A stretch of DNA of 64,000 nt from Aegilops tauschii subsp. strangulata (lineage: Eukaryota > Streptophyta > Magnoliopsida > Poales > Poaceae): the NCBI RefSeq assembly GCF_002575655.3, contig NC_053039.3, positions 222,103,622-222,167,621 on the forward strand, written 5' to 3'. The position numbers and the translations under genes were made by a program. Below the pieces are notes generated by a model. The model did not search any database. It was given only the letters and a program-made list of their open reading frames with translations, and was not told where the DNA came from. How positions within the stretch are numbered: the first letter of the stretch is position 1; each line of letters opens with the position of its first letter. Positions 59,201-64,000 of the stretch are shown here, piece after piece.

Positions 59201-59785
59201 CTTTATGCTAATATGAAAAAATGCCTATTTGGTGTTGATAAGCTTGTTTTCTTGGGTTTCGTAGTATCTTCTAAGGGTGTTCATGTTGATGAATCTAAGA
59301 TCAATGCTATTAAAACTTGGCCCCAACCAACCAATTTGCAACAAGTGTGTAGTTTTCTTGGTTTAGCCGGTTTCTATCGCAGATTTGTGAAGGATTTTAG
59401 CACCATTGCTTCACCTTTGCATGCTTTGAGTAAGAAAAATGCACCGTTTGTTTGGGGAACATCTCAAGATATCGCTTTCAATGAGCTTAATAATTTGCTT
59501 ACTCATGCTCCCGTGCTTGCATTACCCAACTTTGACAAACCTTTCGAAATTCATTGCGATGCTAGTGGTAATGGCATAGGAGGTGTGTTAACGCAAGAGA
59601 AGCGCCCAATTGCTTATTTTAGTGATAAACTCTCCGGAGCGCAACTCAATTACCCTATCTATGACAAAGAGCTATATGCTTTGGTGCGAGTTTTGCATGA
59701 ATGGGAACATTACCTACGCCTCAGGAGTTCATCATCCATACCGACCATGAAACGCTTAAATACCTTAAGGGTCAAACTAAGTTGA
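56252..59785 (+). pseudogene. gypsy gag-pol, first part (gag to RNase H), frameshifted near its end
   Basis: An open frame of 1177 codons. Residues 1-230 are a Gln/Arg-rich low-complexity head. Gag follows from [19 protein letters not shown] (about 230). The zinc knuckle [14 protein letters not shown] is near 470, protease [12 protein letters not shown] near 573, RT with [12 protein letters not shown] and the catalytic YFDDILVFS at about 954-962, then RNase H with [14 protein letters not shown] near 1098. A base is missing at about 59718, so the last 23 codons are out of frame and the true frame continues in the next feature. The order protease, RT, RNase H, integrase defines Ty3/gypsy. A 193-codon frame over the head is a shadow of the low-complexity region. 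Confidence 0.93.
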
Positions 59786-61263
59786 ACAAGCGTCATGCTA
59801 AATGGAGTGAGTTCATTGAGTCGTTTCCTTATGTCATCAAGTGTATTAAAGGTAAGGAAAATGTTGTGGCGGATGCACTTTCCCGTATATGCATGCTTGT
59901 TAATCAACTTGAGTTAAATGTCATTGGCTTTGATCATATAAAAGACTTGTATGAGCATGATCCTACATTTTCTATTCCTTATGCCAAGTGTTTGACGCAT
60001 ACTTCTTGGGATTGATACTACATCAAAGATGGATATCTTATGAGAGCTAACAAACTTTGCATCCCCGAGTCCTCTCTTCGCTTGTTGCTTTTGCAGGAAT
60101 CTCATGGAGGCGGACTCATGGGACACTTTGGACGTGACAAGACATTTGCTACGCTCTCCAAGAACTACTTTTGGCCCAAGATGTTCCGCGACGTCAATCG
60201 CTTCACCAACCGATGCTCTACATGTCGCAAAGCTAAGTCCAAAGCTCAATCTCATGGCCTCTATATGCCACTTCCAATTCCATATCACCCATGGGAAGAC
60301 ATTAGCATGGACTTTGTGCTTGGTTTGCCTAGAAATCGAAATGGCAAGGATTCCGTTTTTGTTGTTGTGGACCGATTCTCCAAAATGGCACATTTCATTC
60401 CTTGCAACAAGATAGACGATGCTTCACATGTTGCAAATTTGTTTTGTAGGGAAATCTTGCGCCTTCATGGAGTGCCAAAGACGATTGTCTCGGACCGCGA
60501 CGTCAAGTTCTTGAGTTACTTTTGGAAGACATTGTGCGCCAAGCTCGGAATCAAGCTTTTGTTCTCTTCGGCATACCATCCACAAACTGACGGCCAAACG
60601 GAGGTGACCAACCGCACGCTCTCCACTCTACTACGCATGTTGATAAAGAAGAACATCAAGGAGTGGGAGGAGTGCCTACCCATCGCCGAGTACGCCTACA
60701 ATCATGCAAGACATTCGACTACCGGCAAGTCCCCCTTCGAGGTCGTCTATGGCTTCAACCCATTGTCTCCATTGGACATTCTACCTCTACCGCTACAAGA
60801 GCGCACAAACATGGACGCGAGTGCCCGAGTCAACTTCCTCAAGAAGATGCACGAAGATACAAGAAACAACATCGAGCGCCAAGTACAACGACTCGCGACC
60901 AAGCTCAACGTCAACAAGCAACCCATGATGTTCAATGTTGGAGATCTTGTGTGGCTACACCTTCGCAAGGATCGCTTCCCCAAGGAACGCAAGTCCAAGC
61001 TACTATCCCAAGCGGATGGACCCTTCAAGGTGCTTGCACGCTACAACAACAACGCATACAAGATCGACATCCCACGCGACAAGTACTCCGTGAGCGACAT
61101 CTTCAACATCAAAGATCTATCCCCGTACCATGGTGATGAGGATTTTGATCCGAGGTCGGATCTTTCCCAAGGTAGGGGAGATGATGCGGAGCATCCTACG
61201 GTCATCCCCATGGACCTACCATCGTCTCATCAAGAGCCAAGAGGACCTATGACACGAGCGTGA
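59719..61263 (+). pseudogene. gypsy pol, second part (RNase H end, integrase), one stop
   Basis: Continues RNase H with [18 protein letters not shown] and [13 protein letters not shown], then a TGA at 60013-60015 (after THTSWD) with the same frame resuming as YYIKDGYLMRANKL. Integrase: zinc region HFGRDKTFATLSKNYFWP to CSTCRKAK, core with MDFVLGLP, SDRDVKFLSYFW and PQTDGQTEVTNRTL, and a GPY/F-type end DGPFKVLARYNNNAYKID. It runs through the LTR start at 61182 and ends at TGA 61261-61263 just after RGPMTRA. The 5' LTR has CGA at that codon, so the stop is a C-to-T change at a CpG. Confidence 0.92.
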
Positions 61264-62194
61264 GCTAGAGCTCTCGAGAACGAGGTGACTTCCTTCCTTA
61301 GTGATATCACATATGATCCACTCGAGACATGGCTACTACCTAAGTCCGATATGCTATGCATGATCAGGTGTCAAGAGGACCCTCACGAAGATGCACGTGA
61401 AGATGGACAAGCCACCAAGTCCATGGATGAAGAGAACCAACGGAAGAAGGCAAGTCCACCTTCCAGGCCCCGGACATCCGGTCCCTGAAGATGTCAACAA
61501 CAGCAGCAACCCAGCCATCGAAGTGCTACAGGGCCCGGACATCCGGACCCAGCCCCGGACATCCGGCTCCTCCCGAAGCCCCGGAAATCCGGACCCTCGC
61601 CCGGACATCCGGCGCCACGCGACAGAAACTACAGTAGCTGAACCCTCCAGCCCGGACATCCGGCCACCAAGCCCGGACATCCGGCCCCTCGGGAAGGCCT
61701 GGACATCCGGCCCGTCGCCCGGACATCCGGCCCCCTCTGTCTGCGCACAGTAAAGGGCCGAAGCCCGTGTACCCCTTCGACCCTCTAGACTATATATACT
61801 CCTTCTCCCCCATCTTTCTAGGGTTAGCAAAGGATTAGCTCATTTAGAGATAGAACTTTGCTCATCCATATCGGATCTACTCCACGAGAGAGACTGCGGC
61901 CCCTCTACGGAGAAGATCCACCTTGGATTCAAGACCCCTCACGGGAAGATCCCCTCGTGGATTCAAGACCTCCTCACGGAGAAGAACCGGTTACCGTTTG
62001 TATCGTCCGTTGTTGACTTTGGATCTTGTATCTTACCTTTGTGTTCATCGATCTAGCGCATGTGTGATCTATTCTTGTTGGTTGTGTGATTTCTCTCGTG
62101 TTTCCCTCGTGTTTCCCCTCGTGTTCATCACGTTCCTCGTAGGGATCCACTCCTTTCGTGAAAGATTGGCCATCTAGGGTTCCGCCCTACATCA
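61182..62194 (+). repeat. gypsy 3' LTR
   Basis: 1013 bp, partner of 55035-56078. It contains the pol terminus in its first 80 bases and a GGACATCCGG array at about 61470-61730. Confidence 0.93.
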
Positions 62195-62404
62195 CGGAGC
62201 AGATTGGGTAGGCCGTGCAGATCCGTGCGCGGGGCGGGAAGGGCCGGCGTGGGCGTCGGCGCTGCGGCGACGGGTGACAAGAGGCGTCGTATCAAACCCG
62301 GAGCTGCCGCCCATATCGACCCGCTCACGCTCGAGTGCGATAGAGAGCGCCAGCTCGTACTCGTCTTCGGAGCTACCGTCGGAGTGTCTGCCGGTTCTTG
62401 ACAT
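62195..62404 (-). pseudogene. short ORF of the outer element, split by the gypsy insertion
   Basis: Starts MSRTGRHSDGSSEDEYELAL at 62404, with a second segment LVTRRRSADAHAGPS, and runs up to the gypsy TSD. Across the insertion the frame would end after two or three residues. The 72-codon product is acidic then basic, with no known domain. Comparable small ORFs occur in related non-autonomous elements of Triticeae. Function unknown. Confidence 0.5.
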
Positions 62405-62757
62405 GCTCGCCGACGCTAGGGATTGTACAGATTGGGGAAAGGGGAGCGTTGGGGAGCGGAGCGGAGCGAAGTGAGCTAGGGTTTGCTCCGGAGGGGGATT
62501 TTGTGGGGTCGGGGTGGGTCAGCGGTGAGGCGGGCTGATGTGGAGGACATGTTTGGGCTCGATATGAGGGCTGCCGGTCAGCCTGGGCGTTTGTCCGCGG
62601 TTTGAGAGCTCCGGTTGAGTCGGTTTTTTGTGACCGATCAGTGGCCGGACGACCTGCCCGGATATTTGAGACATGTCGGAAAAGGCAAAGGTATCCAGTA
62701 TAGGATATCGATGAACGGAGGACAAGGAAAGGAGAGGTCCGGCCTTAAATGCTCTAA

Positions 62758-63491
62758 GGCCTCATTTGGTTCATACGGTAGAAATATCATATAGGAATCA
62801 TTTAAAAAAAAGAATGAGATGACATATCTCAATTCCTACAAGAAAAAGACATGTCATTGGATGCATCGGATAAGAACTTTTACATTGAGTCTAAGCTAAT
62901 TTTTTTTTTAAAATGTAAAATGTGGAGGTTTGACAGTTCTATATTATATGGTACGGAGGGAGTACATAGGAATAGGAATTCATTCATGCAAAGCAAAGGG
63001 CTCCAAATAAGGCCTAAATTTTACAACCTCCGCTCGGAAATAGATGACGCTGTATAATATGTCTATCCTTTAGAATTTCTATAAAATTCATGCAAACCAA
63101 GCGAGGAATAAATTGTAAGATAAAAGTTTGCCAACCTACAGTTAAGTAGGCGGGGCGTAGACTTTTCTTATTTGAGTTGGATGCGGGGCGTAGATCGTCT
63201 CACGTAAGTGATGTGACTTGGGCCCACGTGTGAGTCACCTGACTCGGTTATGCGGATGCTTAAGTGAGTCGCTGTTATATTCTTTGTTTGCTTGGGTGGT
63301 GGTCTTGCCGCGTAGAGAGGAGGAATGGAATGTTTCTTGCGGGGCGGACATGCTGCCGTGGAGGAGGCATAAAAAGAAGACAAATGCGGTAAGCATCATG
63401 GACTGTTGAAAGTTGATGATCCTCCTATACTGCCTCACCTTGCCCTGGCTCCCAGCCCCAGGTGGTTGTTTCGTGTTGAGGAGCACTAAGA
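62758..63491. other. intergenic sequence, MITE-like remnants, no gene
   Basis: Begins GGCCTCATTTGGTTCATA, a common start of Tourist-type MITEs. A Stowaway right end (TACGGAGGGAG) lies near 62952-62962. No supported gene. Confidence 0.4.
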
Positions 63492-63908
63492 GGCTAAATT
63501 TCGTGTTTTGATTGTTTTCTAAAACTTAATCGAAATTTGACCTTAGTTTAAAAAAAATTCAGGATCTGACCCTTTTGCTATCGTCAGGGTCCATGACGGT
63601 AGGGTATAACAGCCAACCGCCAAGGTCCCTGGCGATAGGGTTGCATGCGTTATTACAAATTTTTCCTAAGTGTTGAACACAGTGCGTGCTCATGCCTACT
63701 GCCGAGTACCTTGGTGGTAGGGTTGTACAGGCTACCGCCAGTCTGTTTGGCGGTAGGGATATTTTCTACCGCTAAGGTCTCTGGCGATAGGCTGTTACAC
63801 CCTACCACTATGGAACCTGGAGGTAGCAAAAGGGTCAGGCCTCAATTTTTTTAAACTAGGGTTAGATCTTGATTAGGTTTAAAAAAAGTCAAAACACGAA
63901 ATTTTACC
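63492..63908. mobile_element. Mutator-like MITE, 417 bp
   Basis: Long inverted ends of about 90 bp. The left reads GGCTAAATTTCGTGTTTTGA and the right, inverted, GGTAAAATTTCGTGTTTTGA, and both continue to CTGACCCTTTTGCTA. The flanking 9 bp direct repeats GCACTAAGA (63483-63491) and GCACTAGGA (63909-63917) differ at one base. Long inverted ends with a 9 bp duplication indicate Mutator. The interior has degenerate palindromic repeats with a CTGGCG(G/A)TAGGG core. No transposase is present. Confidence 0.85.
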
Positions 63909-63914
63909 GCACTA

Positions 63915-64000
63915 GGAAAGTCAAGGCCAAGAAGGAGCAGCTGCCACCGGACCGGGTCGTCCAGTCCTTCCTGCCGATCTCCGGTGATGCGATGGAGAAG
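63915..64000 (+). CDS. possible coding exon running off the window
   Basis: The frame from RKVKAKKEQLPPDRV through QSFLPISGDAMEK is open to the last base and GC-rich like a grass exon. I see no ATG or acceptor with certainty, and the product is unidentified. If real, the MITE at 63492 lies at its very edge. Confidence 0.3.

Larger units (their letters stand above)
55035..62194 (+). mobile_element. CRM-like Ty3/gypsy retrotransposon, 7.2 kb
   Basis: LTRs 55035-56078 (1044 bp) and 61182-62194 (1013 bp) run from TGATGCGGAGCATCCTACG to CCGCCCTACATCA. TSD CGGAG is at 55030-55034 and 62195-62199. Primer binding site TGGTATCATGAGCC starts at 56082. The right LTR has lost about 31 bases in two places (21 bases in the GGACATCCGG array, and about 10 near 62100). 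The polyprotein frame enters the 3' LTR and includes RGPMTRA, as in the CRM clade where a CR motif is LTR-encoded. I infer CRM-like from this; there is no recognisable chromodomain. Confidence 0.93.
44364..62754. mobile_element. outer PIF/Harbinger-like element containing the nest
   Basis: Left end GAGCATCTATACCCG at 44364; right end CTTAAATGCTC at 62754, which inverted reads GAGCATTTAAG. The 3 bp duplication TAA lies at 44361-44363 and 62755-62757. Apart from the first seven bases the inverted ends are only loosely similar, so assignment rests on the TAA duplication, the GAGCAT ends and its small ORF at 62195-62404. No transposase is seen; it is non-autonomous. Removing the insertions leaves only about 0.9 kb of element. 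Confidence 0.55.

Noticed and set aside
44364..62754. Treating the nest as a single giant transposon carrying cargo genes
   Set aside because: Each inserted element has its own target duplication, and the split ORFs rejoin, so sequential insertion explains the structure.
1..64000. tRNA genes, rRNA genes, CRISPR-like arrays and bacterial operons
   Set aside because: I saw no tRNA-like cloverleaf beyond retrotransposon primer sites and no regularly spaced repeat-spacer array. The spliced gene and the transposon content are those of a plant nucleus.

Overview
This is nuclear DNA of a Triticeae grass (wheat, barley, Aegilops or a close relative). The main reasons are a complete copia element with BARE-1/WIS/Angela-type LTRs, a fragment resembling the Au SINE, a CACTA end with the GTAGTG terminus and subterminal arrays usual in Triticeae, many Stowaway MITEs, and a spliced plant gene with canonical introns. 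There is no bacterial, organellar or free viral sequence. Most of the window is transposable elements nested inside one another, and I used target-site duplications (TSDs) to set their boundaries.

Layout. 0-4 kb: AT-rich sequence and four diverged tandem units, one carrying a Stowaway MITE whose empty site survives in its sister units. 4-12 kb: a locally duplicated gene neighbourhood. It holds an intronless 189-codon gene of unknown function with a TATA box, a DUF295 (F-box-associated) gene on the minus strand with one in-frame stop, a second copy of that gene's 3' end, and several 200-330 bp segments present two or three times. 12-17 kb: largely noncoding, with a weak first-exon candidate and a coiled-coil ORF carrying one in-frame stop. 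17-21.1 kb: a transposase-less CACTA element. 21.1-22.9 kb: the 3' end of a Tat-type gypsy element with an antisense ORF. 22.9-24.7 kb: a broken copia pol.

24.8-37.5 kb is a copia element (TSD AAATC) inserted 517 bp upstream of the start codon of the best gene in the window. A gag-only LTR element (TSD CTATC) is nested in its RNase H region. 38.0-43.2 kb is that gene: a 14-exon, 813-codon FAM135-type putative serine esterase with a GHSIG nucleophile motif and an apparent GC-AG intron. Every exon junction keeps the reading frame.

44.4-62.8 kb is a second nest. An outer PIF/Harbinger-like element (TSD TAA) contains an inner one (TSD TTA), which is split by a young Angela-type copia element (TSD CGAAG). 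The outer element is also split by a CRM-like gypsy element (TSD CGGAG) whose pol reading frame runs into its LTR. A 417 bp Mutator-like MITE lies at 63.5-63.9 kb, and the window may end inside a coding exon.

Only the FAM135-type gene, and possibly the 189-codon gene, look like functional host genes. I found no clear new multi-gene system. The most unusual material is the nest architecture, the GGACATCCGG repeat array inside a translated LTR, the small foldback element near a promoter, and the antisense ORF of the Tat element.
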